From UBA7672 sp047601145 (GTDB lineage: Bacteria > Pseudomonadota > Alphaproteobacteria > Caulobacterales > Hyphomonadaceae), in the NCBI GenBank assembly GCA_047601145.1, contig JASGJW010000001.1:1426001-1490000 (forward strand): a DNA stretch of 64,000 nt. Reading direction: 5' to 3'. The notes below the pieces were generated by a model. The model searched no databases. It saw only the letters and a list, made by a program, of their open reading frames with translations, and was not told the DNA's origin. The translations under genes and the position numbers were made by a program. Of the stretch, positions 51,384 through 60,107 are shown one piece after another (position 1 is the stretch's first letter; each line of letters begins with the position of its first letter).

Positions 51384-53240
51384 TCAGCCCCGATTGAGAG
51401 GAAGCACGAGATGCGAGGGATATCGCGCGCTGCAATGAACGGTGTTGTTGGCGATCACGCCGCCCCGCACGCCATCTTCGGCGCGGCCGGTATTTGCGTT
51501 GACGTCGAAGCGTGGAAAGTTCGAGCTTGAGATATCCAGGCGGATGCGATGCCCGGCGGCGAACACGTTGCCGACCGGATAAAGCGTGATCGTGATCGGC
51601 ACGATGTCGCCTGGCCTCACGAATTGCGGCTTGCCATCGCCATGGCGGTAACGCAGCCGAATGATACTGTCGCTCAGATTGAGCGCGTAGCCATCGGCCA
51701 GCTCGGCGCTCGGCGGATAGACGTCAATCAGCTTGGCCGTGAAGTCCGTGTCGATGGCGTCCGTGCTGACCCAGAGATGGACCTCGATCGGGCCCAGAAC
51801 TTCCGTGTCACCGACGAGCGGCGACGTCTCAAAGACCAGAATGTCGCGCCGTTCCGATAGTGGACCCTTGCCATCGATACGCTGATCATAACCGCCGGGG
51901 GCAGTGATGGGTGTTGTCCGTTGCAGGTGAGGAAGGCGGTGGAGTTCGGCGGGCGAGGGCGGATCGGGGATGATATCCAGCATCGAGGACAGGCTGCCGC
52001 CGATGCTGGGGACGGGGTTTGACGGATCGAATCTGAACGTGCGCTCACCGCTATCCTTTTGCGGCGCCGTCGTGCAAAGGCGCGCGTCATCGTGCAGGTA
52101 GTAGGCGCGGTTTTCAACCCCTTCGACCGGCCAGGTCTGCGCATCACGCCAGCGTCCGCCATGAGCGAGGCGCCCGTTGGGATCGCGCGAGCCTTGACCG
52201 CCCCCTATGACATAGAGGCGTATTGAAGCATCGAACGCTCCATTGTCTGGCTTGCCTTTGAGTTCAAGGTCGAACCAGCGCAGCAGGAGGTCCTTGTAGG
52301 TGTTAAGCGCAGCGTCGTCTGGAAACGAGATGTCTCCGGCGTGGCTCTGCTCGACCGTGGCGGTGCCGTGCAGCCATGGCCCGACAATCAGGCGCGCGCG
52401 CCCTTTCGTGCTGTGGCTGAGATAATTCTCGAAGGTCGCGCGGGTATATGAATCATACCATGAACCGATGTAGAGCGCTGAGGTGCGGCTGATCGCGTCT
52501 GTGTAGGCGCCGGGATGGAGCGAGGGATGATCCCAGTAGGTTGAGCGGTCGGCCTCGTTGATCAGGTCGAACGCCCAGCTCTCGTAGGCGGGCGTCAGCG
52601 CGAGTTGTGTCTCGCCCTTGCGGATGGGCCAGGTCTTGAGCCAGTCGGAGAAGCGCTTTTCTGGGCGGATCAGCGCTGCCTCGATCTCCGGCGTCTTGCC
52701 GAGCCGGGCCTGCGTGTTCTCGACCGAATGCCAGAACGCCCATGCGATCCACCGCAGTTCCAGCGCGCCGCCATGCCGGACAGAACTGGCATAGCCATCA
52801 AAGCCGCTCATCATGGGTACGACGGTCTTGAGCCGTCGCGGTTGAAGCGCCGCCATGGCCGTCTGCGACCATGCCGACCAGGATGTGCCGAAGCTGCCGA
52901 CATCGGCATCGCCCCAGGTCTGTTGCTCGATCCAGGCCAGGGTGTCGAAGCCGTCTTCCGCCTCGGACAGAAGAAAATCGAGATCGCCTTCGGACTTGAA
53001 GCATCCGCGGCAATCCTGCTGGACGACCACATAGCCGCGTTGGGCAAACCAGGATGCGAACCCGAAATTCGCAGCCATCAGGTCCTTGGAATAGGGGGTG
53101 CGGTAGAGAAGGACGGGCAGGACGCCCCCGGCCTCCGTCGGGATGGGATGGAAGACGTCGGTGGCGAGACGCACACCATCGCGCATCTCGACCATGAGAT
53201 CGTGCTCAACGCGGATGGGAAGCAGCGTGGCTTGGGTCAT
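51384..53240 (-). CDS. CocE/NonD-family (S15) hydrolase
   Basis: A 618-residue hydrolase of the cocaine-esterase/X-Pro dipeptidyl-peptidase family. VEMRDGVRLATDVFHP near residue 17, QDCRGCFKSEG near residue 75, the nucleophile elbow GTSWSAWSQT near residue 119 and the C-terminal jelly-roll domain with SSNFPRFDVNANTG near residue 580 fit the family. No signal peptide, so cytoplasmic. The start is taken as ATG at 53240 with GTGAGG nearby; an upstream start at 53348 would overlap the thiolase end and adds no family sequence. Likely an esterase or amidase supplying the acid or aldehyde used by its operon partners. Confidence 0.87.
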   Translation of the reverse strand: MTQATLLPIRVEHDLMVEMRDGVRLATDVFHPIPTEAGGVLPVLLYRTPYSKDLMAANFGFASWFAQRGYVVVQQDCRGCFKSEGDLDFLLSEAEDGFDTLAWIEQQTWGDADVGSFGTSWSAWSQTAMAALQPRRLKTVVPMMSGFDGYASSVRHGGALELRWIAWAFWHSVENTQARLGKTPEIEAALIRPEKRFSDWLKTWPIRKGETQLALTPAYESWAFDLINEADRSTYWDHPSLHPGAYTDAISRTSALYIGSWYDSYTRATFENYLSHSTKGRARLIVGPWLHGTATVEQSHAGDISFPDDAALNTYKDLLLRWFDLELKGKPDNGAFDASIRLYVIGGGQGSRDPNGRLAHGGRWRDAQTWPVEGVENRAYYLHDDARLCTTAPQKDSGERTFRFDPSNPVPSIGGSLSSMLDIIPDPPSPAELHRLPHLQRTTPITAPGGYDQRIDGKGPLSERRDILVFETSPLVGDTEVLGPIEVHLWVSTDAIDTDFTAKLIDVYPPSAELADGYALNLSDSIIRLRYRHGDGKPQFVRPGDIVPITITLYPVGNVFAAGHRIRLDISSSNFPRFDVNANTGRAEDGVRGGVIANNTVHCSARYPSHLVLPLNRG

Positions 53241-53340
53241 AGCCTCACGAGCAGCATTGCGTCCTTCTGGCAGTCTTGGGTCTTCCTCCGTGCCGCGAGC
53301 GGATGGCCCCTTCGCCTGCCACAGGGCCGGGGGGCTGGCG

Positions 53341-54522
53341 CTAGACAATTTCGAACAGGGCGGCTGCGCCCTGGCCTCCCCCGACGCACATCGTGATGAC
53401 CACGAAACGCACGCCGCGACGGCGCGCCTCGATCAGGGCGTGACCCACAAGCCGGGCGCCGCTCATGCCATAGGGATGGCCAAGCGCGATCGCCCCGCCA
53501 TTGACGTTGAGCCTGTCATCGGGAATGCCGAGCCGATCGCGGCAATAGACAACCTGGACCGCAAACGCTTCATTCAGTTCCCAAAGACCGATGTCGTCAA
53601 CCGATAGGCCATGGCGTTCAAGCAGTCTTGGAACGGCGAACACCGGACCAATCCCCATTTCATCCGGTTCACAGCCGGCGACGGCAAGACCGCGATAGAG
53701 GCCGAGGATGGGGAGATTTCTCCGGGCGGCCATGTTCGCTTCCATCATGACGCAGGCCGAAGATCCGTCCGACAGCTGACTGGCATTGCCCGCCGTGATC
53801 GTGCCGCCCTCGCGAACGGGCTTCAGGCCGGAAAGAGCCTCGAGCGTCGTTCCAGGCCTTGGACCTTCATCCTTGCTGACCGTCACGGTCTTGCGGTGGG
53901 TCGCGCCGGTCTCCTTGTCGCTGAGGACCATGTCACATGTGACCGGGATCAGTTCCTGGTCAAACCTGCCGGCAGCCACAGCGGCCGCCGTTCGGGTCTG
54001 GCTCGACAATGCGTAGAGGTCCTGCGCCTCCCGGCTGACGCCATAGCGCCTGGCCACGTTTTCGGCCGTGTCGATCATCGGCATGTGGATTGTTGGATGC
54101 AGGGCGATGAGCCGCGGATCCGGGATGCGTGTCCGGTTCGCGAACTGGTTCTGCACGAGGCTGATTGTTTCGACCCCGCCGGCGATCGCGACGTTCATCC
54201 CATCGCCCATGATCTGCTTGGCGGCGGTCGCGATCGCAAGCGTTCCGGACGAGCACTGCCTGTCCACGGTCATGCCTGCAACCGATGCGGGCAGGCCCGC
54301 GGCCAGAGCAGACAGGCGCGCAATGTTGAAGAACTGGGTGCCCTGCTGGTTGGCGCAGCCAAAGACGCAGTCCTCGATCTCGGCAGGATCGATCGAGGCG
54401 CGTTCGACCGCTGCGCGGATCGAGGCCCCGCCCAGCGTTGGCGCTTCAAGGTCGTTGAAGCCTCCGCGATAGGCCTTGGTGATCGGGGTGCGAGCAGTTG
54501 CAACGATGGCGGCGTCTCTCAC
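53341..54522 (-). CDS. Thiolase-family acetyl-CoA acyltransferase
   Basis: A 393-residue thiolase. VATARTPITKAYRGGFND is at residues 8-25, the acyl-accepting cysteine in VDRQCSSGTLAI near residue 88, GGVETIS near residue 115, NGGAIALGHPYGMSGAR near residue 342 with the histidine, and the second cysteine in ITMCVGGGQG near residue 378. It performs thiolytic cleavage or condensation of beta-ketoacyl-CoA. It follows the acyl-CoA ligase by 69 bases on the minus strand, so the ligase could supply its CoA ester. No acyl-CoA dehydrogenase or hydratase is in the window, so the CoA route is incomplete here. Confidence 0.92.
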   Translation of the reverse strand: MRDAAIVATARTPITKAYRGGFNDLEAPTLGGASIRAAVERASIDPAEIEDCVFGCANQQGTQFFNIARLSALAAGLPASVAGMTVDRQCSSGTLAIATAAKQIMGDGMNVAIAGGVETISLVQNQFANRTRIPDPRLIALHPTIHMPMIDTAENVARRYGVSREAQDLYALSSQTRTAAAVAAGRFDQELIPVTCDMVLSDKETGATHRKTVTVSKDEGPRPGTTLEALSGLKPVREGGTITAGNASQLSDGSSACVMMEANMAARRNLPILGLYRGLAVAGCEPDEMGIGPVFAVPRLLERHGLSVDDIGLWELNEAFAVQVVYCRDRLGIPDDRLNVNGGAIALGHPYGMSGARLVGHALIEARRRGVRFVVITMCVGGGQGAAALFEIV

Positions 54523-54591
54523 GAAGTGTCCTTTCCGGAAAAATGGGAATGGTGCGAAGGCACTCAGGCGGCCAAGTCCATACCAGGCGGC

Positions 54592-56214
54592 TCATACCGG
54601 CGCCGGCTTCAGCCTGATCTCGACCGGGTCGCTGTCGGCCAGACGTGAGCGCAGGCTGGCGCGCAGCGTCTTCTTGTCGATCTTGCCAAGGGTCACGCGC
54701 GGGAAGTCTTCGACGACATGGATTTCGGCAGGAACCTTGAAGGCGGCAAGCTTTTCCCTGCAAACCTGAAGGAGCGCTTCGCTTGGATCATTCTGCGTTC
54801 TTGAGATTGTTACGAACGCGACGGGCACTTCGTCGAGCATGGGGTGGGGTTTGCCGACCACGGCTGCTTCGGTCACAAGTCCGCTCGCCAGAAGGACGCG
54901 CTCGATTTCCGATTCGGCCACGTTTTCCGCCCCGACCCTCAGCATGTCGCGATCGCGCCCGTCGAAGACGATGTAGCCATCGGCGTGCGGGGTGACCCTG
55001 TCGCCTGTCCGAAACCATCCCTCAGGATCGTAGGCCTCTTCGGTGGCCTCGGGATTGTTGAGGTATCCCTCGAACATCGAAACGCCTGCAACGCCGCGGA
55101 TCCACAGCATGCCGCTTTCACCAAAGTCCACGTGAGATCCGTCCTCGCGGCGCACTGCGATGTCATAGCCAGGCGTCAGAACGCCCATCGAGCCCACCCG
55201 TCCAGGCAGGCCCAGCGTTGAGAGGATCGGAAGGCTCACAGTCTCCGTCATGCCGAACCACCCCAGGATCGGCACGCCAAAGGCCTTGATGTGAGCGGGC
55301 GGATTGATGCTGCCAAGGCCCCACCTTTTTAACGCGTGCGCAGGCATGGGCTGGTCCCGAAGCGCCTTGAGCATGAAGGGGATCTGTACGCCCCATGTGC
55401 ACCCATGGCGCGTGACGCAGGGCCAGTAGCGTGAGGCTGAGAACTTCTGCTGGAACACCAGCGTCGAGCCCCGCCAGAGCGTTGCGAGATGGGAATAGGA
55501 TAGGGCGTTGGTGTGATAGAGCGGCAGGCAGGTGTGACCCACATCGGTCTCGCTGAGCTGAAGCCCTTCGGCGCTCACCTTGGCGCCCCAGAGTGCGTTT
55601 GCGTGCGTCCAGATCACGCCTTTGGGTCGTGATGTCGTGCCGGAGGTGTACTGGACGCTGTTGAAGGCCAGGGGATCGGCGGGCCGCAAGGGCGCCAGGG
55701 CAGGATCTCCTGCAAGGACTGCTTCAAAGGAAATTGCCTCCGCCTCGCGGGGCGTCTCGGGATGATCGCCTGCGTCCCGCAACGTCACCACCAGATGTTC
55801 CACCTTCTCGCCGGCGCGTCGCAGCAGCGATTGAAACTTTGGCTGTGTTATCGCGCAGGCCGCCCCGCAATGATCGAGAAAATACCTCAGCTCGTCTTCG
55901 CTCGAGCGCGTATTCGTGGTGACGGCGACCGCGCCGATCCGCGACAATGCATGCCAGGCAATCAGGAACTCGATGCAGTTCTCCATGTGGATCACGACAA
56001 AGTCGTGCTGGCGAACGCCCCTGGAAACGAGGCCGCCGGCAAAGCGAACAACGGCGTCGCGGAAAGCGCGATAGCTCCATGTCTCGGGGTCTGCCGCGTG
56101 CGGGGCAAAGATCAAGAAGGGATGATCTGCCCGGCTGTCAGCTCTGGCGTCCAGCAGCCAGGGTAGGTCGCGGCCGGTGAAAGGGTGGATCTTGCTGGGG
56201 CGAATGGCCGGCAT
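54592..56214 (-). CDS. AMP-forming acyl-CoA ligase
   Basis: A 540-residue adenylate-forming ligase. The P-loop YTSGTTSRPKGV is near residue 188, GWFGMTETVSLP near residue 320, the GWFRTGDRVTPHADGYI and FDGRDRDMLRVGAENV hinge region near residues 410-440 and the C-terminal lysine in LGKIDKKTLR near residue 518. It activates a carboxylic acid to its CoA thioester. The ATG at 56214 begins near the usual family start (PAIRPSKIHPF); a start at 56280 would lie within the upstream palindrome. First gene of the minus-strand operon with a perfect operator-like site 50 bases upstream. Confidence 0.91.
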   Translation of the reverse strand: MPAIRPSKIHPFTGRDLPWLLDARADSRADHPFLIFAPHAADPETWSYRAFRDAVVRFAGGLVSRGVRQHDFVVIHMENCIEFLIAWHALSRIGAVAVTTNTRSSEDELRYFLDHCGAACAITQPKFQSLLRRAGEKVEHLVVTLRDAGDHPETPREAEAISFEAVLAGDPALAPLRPADPLAFNSVQYTSGTTSRPKGVIWTHANALWGAKVSAEGLQLSETDVGHTCLPLYHTNALSYSHLATLWRGSTLVFQQKFSASRYWPCVTRHGCTWGVQIPFMLKALRDQPMPAHALKRWGLGSINPPAHIKAFGVPILGWFGMTETVSLPILSTLGLPGRVGSMGVLTPGYDIAVRREDGSHVDFGESGMLWIRGVAGVSMFEGYLNNPEATEEAYDPEGWFRTGDRVTPHADGYIVFDGRDRDMLRVGAENVAESEIERVLLASGLVTEAAVVGKPHPMLDEVPVAFVTISRTQNDPSEALLQVCREKLAAFKVPAEIHVVEDFPRVTLGKIDKKTLRASLRSRLADSDPVEIRLKPAPV

Positions 56215-56263
56215 GGTTGTGGCGTCCGTGCATGACTGCAGCAATCTCACGACGCGGCACCGA

Positions 56264-56282
56264 ATATGATCAGTGATCATAT
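56264..56282. promoter_or_regulatory. TetR-type operator 1 upstream of the acyl-CoA ligase operon
   Basis: ATATGATCAGTGATCATAT is a perfect 9-1-9 palindrome. Three imperfect copies precede other transcription units of the 56-63 kb cluster. Length and symmetry suit a TetR dimer, and a TetR gene lies at 61.9 kb. Confidence 0.72.
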
Positions 56283-56481
56283 GTCAAGCCGATGCTTGAT
56301 CGCCTTGCGGCGGCCCTGAGGGACCTGTCAATGGCGGGTCTGTCGATGGCTTGGGCGAACGGCCAGGTAGCGCGCCCCAAATGCCCGCCTGGCGGATGCA
56401 ATTTGAGCGGCTCGACCAGAATCATGAAACTGGACTGCGCCTCGCCGCGTCTTTCGAGCCGCCCCTCTGGATGTTGCGCCC

Positions 56482-57570
56482 TTAGAGTTCGAAAATGTGG
56501 TTTCGCCACCTGCGGATGATTGGTTGCCAGAGCTCATTGCCGCCATCGCTGTTGATCAGCATGCAGAACCCGGCGCCGAGATCCGGAAAGATCGAATAGA
56601 TACTTCGCCAGCCGATCGAGCCGCCTGAGTGGTGTACGTTAAATGCGCCATTGCGCGAGAGGAGCAGATGGCCAAGTCCTGTCTCGAACTGGACCTCAGG
56701 CGTGCGATCCGCGAGGCCATGCGGGGTGAACATCATGGAGAGGGAACGTTCTGAAACGACGCTTCGGCCCGGCGCGCCGCCGATGCGCATCTCCGACAGG
56801 GCGAAAGCAGCAAGATCGCCGATCGTGGCATAGAGGCCGGCTGCAGCATGCGACAGATATCTCAGCCGTGTCCGCGTACTGCCATCCTCGCCATAGGGGG
56901 TTGCAACATCAACATCATCGCCTGGCAGATAGCAGCTCTGAGTGAGGCCGAGCGGGCGAAGGATGCGGTCCTCCATGAATTGCGCAAAGTTTGCGCCGGT
57001 TATGTCCTCGACCATCAACTCGAGAATGCCAAATCCTGCATTCGAATAATGCCAGCCTTCGCCGGGCGGGTAGGCAAGTCGCGCGGGCCAGTCGGTGTCG
57101 AGTTCCCATCTTTTCCAGTAGGCCGCCTGCTCATCGATGAGCGGCGGCAGATTGCCAATGAGACCGTCGATGAGGGTGATGTCCGGAAATGCTGCGGTGA
57201 TTCCGGGAAAGCCCGATGTTGAAATCCCGGCATGGTGAGAGAGGAGGCGCCGGGCCGTTACGAGACGCCGGTCAAGACTGCTCTCCGGCAGGCGCCAGCG
57301 CACAAGGTAATCATCGACCGGACGATCAAGATCGAGGCGTTGATCCTCGACCAGCGCCATCACACCCCAGGCCGCGAGCGCCTTCGAGATCGACTGGAGG
57401 CTGAAGCGGGTGTCTTGCTTCATGGCGCGACCGATCTGCCGGTCGGCCAGTCCATACGTCCTGATTGCGCTAATCTCGCCGCGCTCGATGAGCGCGAGCG
57501 CAGCGCCTGGAATCTTCAGCCGTTCCATCTCGTCGGGGATTTCACGGTCGAATCCGAAGAAAGCCTTCAT
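56482..57570 (-). CDS. Class-C beta-lactamase-family serine hydrolase
   Basis: A 362-residue serine hydrolase without a signal peptide. LKIPGAALALIERGEI is near residue 18, the SISK motif in FSLQSISKALAAW near residue 58, HHAGISTSG near residue 106, the YSN motif in WHYSNAGFGIL near residue 168 and HHSGGSIGWRS near residue 318. It is likely a cytoplasmic esterase of the EstB/6-aminohexanoate-dimer-hydrolase type. The start is uncertain: ATG at 57570 fits the fold, while one at 57642 would abut operator 2. It is divergent from the FAH-family gene. Confidence 0.83.
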   Translation of the reverse strand: MKAFFGFDREIPDEMERLKIPGAALALIERGEISAIRTYGLADRQIGRAMKQDTRFSLQSISKALAAWGVMALVEDQRLDLDRPVDDYLVRWRLPESSLDRRLVTARRLLSHHAGISTSGFPGITAAFPDITLIDGLIGNLPPLIDEQAAYWKRWELDTDWPARLAYPPGEGWHYSNAGFGILELMVEDITGANFAQFMEDRILRPLGLTQSCYLPGDDVDVATPYGEDGSTRTRLRYLSHAAAGLYATIGDLAAFALSEMRIGGAPGRSVVSERSLSMMFTPHGLADRTPEVQFETGLGHLLLSRNGAFNVHHSGGSIGWRSIYSIFPDLGAGFCMLINSDGGNELWQPIIRRWRNHIFEL

Positions 57571-57643
57571 TGCGCCAAACGCCCCCGAACCGTCCCGAAC
57601 CCGCCCCAGATCCGGAAGAGGCCAGACTTGGAGTGTATCCATA

Positions 57644-57662
57644 ATATTATCAGTGTTTACAT
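57644..57662. promoter_or_regulatory. TetR-type operator 2 between divergent serine hydrolase and FAH-family genes
   Basis: ATATTATCAGTGTTTACAT matches the perfect palindrome at 56264 in 15 of 19 positions and stands in an AT-rich patch between two divergent genes. One site could control both directions. Confidence 0.62.
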
Positions 57663-57754
57663 AAAGCGAAGCCGCCAGTAAACCGCTTGGGGCTGCGATG
57701 CGCCGTTTTCTCAAGGGCGTGACGCGGGCTGGTCGTGAAGAGGAGCTCGAAAAC

Positions 57755-58918
57755 GTGTCGTTCCTGCCGACGGATGCAGCGCACGCCGTGTTGCTGGGTC
57801 GCCTTGATCTTGGCGAGGGGCCAACGCCTGTCCTTGTACGCGACGGACGCGTGATCGATGTTTCGGGCAAGGCGCCCACCGTGTCGCAACTGCTCAATTC
57901 AGGTGAGGATATTGCCGCTGTTGCGGGCAGGGATTGCGGGGAGCTTTCGGATTTTGATCTTAGGTTCGCCTGGGAGGGCGGGGATGGGCGGTTGTTGGCG
58001 CCGATCGATCTCCAATGCATCAAGGCGGCGGGCGTCACCTTCTCCAACTCAGCACTTGAGCGCGTGATTGAAGAGGCAGCGCGCGGGGCGAAGGATAGCG
58101 CCGCCGCGATACGCTCGCGCCTGTCTCAGCGCATCGGCGGGGAAATCTCGCAGGTTCGTCCCGGCAGCGAGGCGGCCCAGCGTTTGAAGAATGAACTCAT
58201 CAAGGAAGGCTTGTGGTCGCAATACCTCGAGGTTGCAATCGGTCCGGATGCGGAAGTCTTCACCAAGGCCCCTGTCCTCAGCGCGATCGGGTGGGGCGGG
58301 GATGTCGGCGTGCGCGCCGACAGCAACTGGAACAACCCCGAGCCGGAGGTCGTGCTTGTGTGCGATCGCACGGGCCGCGCGCGCGGCGCGATGCTCGGCA
58401 ATGACGTCAACCTCAGGGACATTGAAGGGCGAAGCGCGCTCCTTCTTGGCAAGGCGAAGGACAACAACGCCTCATGCGCGCTGGGGCCGTTCATCCGCCT
58501 GTTTGACGCCCATTTCACCATCGATGATGTGAGGCGCGCAAAGATCTCCCTCGAAATCCGCGGCAAGGACGGATTTGTGCTCTCCGAGCAGAGCGACATG
58601 TCGCGCATTAGCCGCGATCCCCTCGAGCTTGCAGGCCAGGTTCTGAGCCCTGATCACCACTATCCCGATGGCTTTGCGCTCTTCATGGGGACAATGTTTG
58701 CGCCCGTGCAGGATCGCGGCGAGGCGGGCGCGGGTTTCACCCATCATCAAGGCGATATCGTCACGATCTCAACGCCCACGCTGGGCGCCCTTGTCAACCG
58801 CGTGGTTCATTGTCATGAGGCCCCGCCATGGCGCTCGGGCATCGCCGATCTGATGATGAACCTTTCCGCGCGCGGCCTCCTGTCTTCGCAAGAACCGATC
58901 GCATCAGCCAGCCAATGA
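57755..58918 (+). CDS. Fumarylacetoacetate hydrolase family protein
   Basis: A 387-residue FAH-family protein. The N-terminal domain has FLPTDAAHAVLLGRL, LQCIKAAGVTFSNSALERVI follows near residue 90, and the C-terminal catalytic domain carries WNNPEPEVVLVCDRTGRARG near residue 190 with the metal-binding acids, GNDVNLRDIEGRSALLLGKAK near residue 211 in two pieces, and HQGDIVTISTPTLGALVNRV near residue 330. The GTG at 57755 is chosen because GAGGAG precedes it and family sequence starts there; an ATG at 57698 is the alternative. It is coupled to an aminotransferase. Cleavage or hydration of a keto acid is likely, substrate unknown. Confidence 0.83.
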   Translation: MSFLPTDAAHAVLLGRLDLGEGPTPVLVRDGRVIDVSGKAPTVSQLLNSGEDIAAVAGRDCGELSDFDLRFAWEGGDGRLLAPIDLQCIKAAGVTFSNSALERVIEEAARGAKDSAAAIRSRLSQRIGGEISQVRPGSEAAQRLKNELIKEGLWSQYLEVAIGPDAEVFTKAPVLSAIGWGGDVGVRADSNWNNPEPEVVLVCDRTGRARGAMLGNDVNLRDIEGRSALLLGKAKDNNASCALGPFIRLFDAHFTIDDVRRAKISLEIRGKDGFVLSEQSDMSRISRDPLELAGQVLSPDHHYPDGFALFMGTMFAPVQDRGEAGAGFTHHQGDIVTISTPTLGALVNRVVHCHEAPPWRSGIADLMMNLSARGLLSSQEPIASASQ

Positions 58919-58928
58919 GGGTCGTGTG

Positions 58929-60107
58929 ATGGCGCCTTCCTTCGAGCCTTTTGCAAGATCCCAGGTGCGCGACCTTTCCCTGTCCAAGATCCGCGAAGTG
59001 GCGAATGCAGGTTTTGGCCGGCAGGATATCCTGCGCTTCTGGTTCGGCGAGAGTGATCAGGCGACGCCTGATTACATTCGTCGCGCGGCGATCGAGGCGA
59101 TCGAAGCGGGACGGACATTCTATACGCACAATAACGGCTCGCAGGCCTTGCGCGAGGGCCTTGGCGCTTATCTTGGGCGCCTCCACGGCCGCAGTTTCGG
59201 GCCAGAGCGCATATCCGTGACGAGTTCGGGCGTCTCAGCCCTGATGCTGGCGATGCAGGCCGTGCTTGATCCAGGTGATCGCGTCGTTGCGGTAACGCCG
59301 GTCTGGCCAAATCTGACCGAGATCCCCCGCATTCTCGGCGCCAGCGTGACGCGCTCGCCCGTCTTTGCAACCAGGGACGGCTGGCGCTGGGACCTGCAGC
59401 GCTTTCTTGAAACCGTCACGCCCGACACGCGCCTTGTTCTTCTCAACTCACCCGCCAACCCGACCGGGTGGACGATCCCGGCCGAGGACCGGAGAATTGT
59501 TCTCGATCACTGCCGGAAGCTCGGCGTCTGGCTCCTGTGCGATGACGTCTATGAGCGTCTCTCCTTTGATGCAGGCCTTGCCAGCGCCCCCTCCTTCCTT
59601 GCCATCGCCGATCCGGACGACAGGATCATCGGCGTCAATTCCTTCTCCAAGGCCTGGCTGATGACCGGCTGGCGCCTTGGCTGGATGGTTGCGCCCAAGG
59701 CGCTCGAGACCGATCTTGGCAAGCTCATCGAATACAACACCTCGTGCGCGCCGGACTTTGTCCAGGCCGGAGGTCTCGCTGCAATCGAAGGGGGAGAGCC
59801 TCACATTGCGAACTTGCGCGCCCAGCTTCTGGCGCGCCGCAACCGTCTTCTTGACGCGCTTGGCGCGCTTGCCCGGGTTGAGGCGGCCCCGCCCGAAGGG
59901 GGAATGTATGTCTTCTTCCGCATCAAGGGGCAGGGCGCATCGGTCGATCTCTGCAAGCAGCTGATCGCCGAGGCCGGCCTCGGGCTCGCGCCCGGGGCTG
60001 CCTTCGGGCCTGAAGGCGAGGGCTGGATCCGCTGGTGCTTTGCTGTGAAGCCCGAGCTGCTCGATGCCGGCATCGAGCGACTGGCGGGCTGGCTGGCGCG
60101 CCGCTAG
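58929..60107 (+). CDS. Class I/II PLP-dependent aminotransferase
   Basis: A 392-residue fold-type I aminotransferase. YTHNNGSQALREGLGAYLGR is near residue 60, NSPANPTGWTIP near residue 175, CDDVYERLSFD near residue 206 with the PLP aspartate and tyrosine, the Schiff-base lysine in VNSFSKAWLMTGWRLGW near residue 237 and the carboxylate-binding arginine in GWIRWCFAV near residue 360. It begins 10 bases after the FAH-family gene with GAGGG upstream. Together they could turn an amino acid or amino-containing intermediate into a keto acid and then cleave it. Its stop overlaps the convergent transporter stop by 4 bases. Confidence 0.9.
   Translation: MAPSFEPFARSQVRDLSLSKIREVANAGFGRQDILRFWFGESDQATPDYIRRAAIEAIEAGRTFYTHNNGSQALREGLGAYLGRLHGRSFGPERISVTSSGVSALMLAMQAVLDPGDRVVAVTPVWPNLTEIPRILGASVTRSPVFATRDGWRWDLQRFLETVTPDTRLVLLNSPANPTGWTIPAEDRRIVLDHCRKLGVWLLCDDVYERLSFDAGLASAPSFLAIADPDDRIIGVNSFSKAWLMTGWRLGWMVAPKALETDLGKLIEYNTSCAPDFVQAGGLAAIEGGEPHIANLRAQLLARRNRLLDALGALARVEAAPPEGGMYVFFRIKGQGASVDLCKQLIAEAGLGLAPGAAFGPEGEGWIRWCFAVKPELLDAGIERLAGWLARR

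Noticed and set aside
53611..54648. A 345-codon plus-strand open frame opposite the thiolase
   Set aside because: Shadow frame of a well-conserved thiolase; no motifs of its own.
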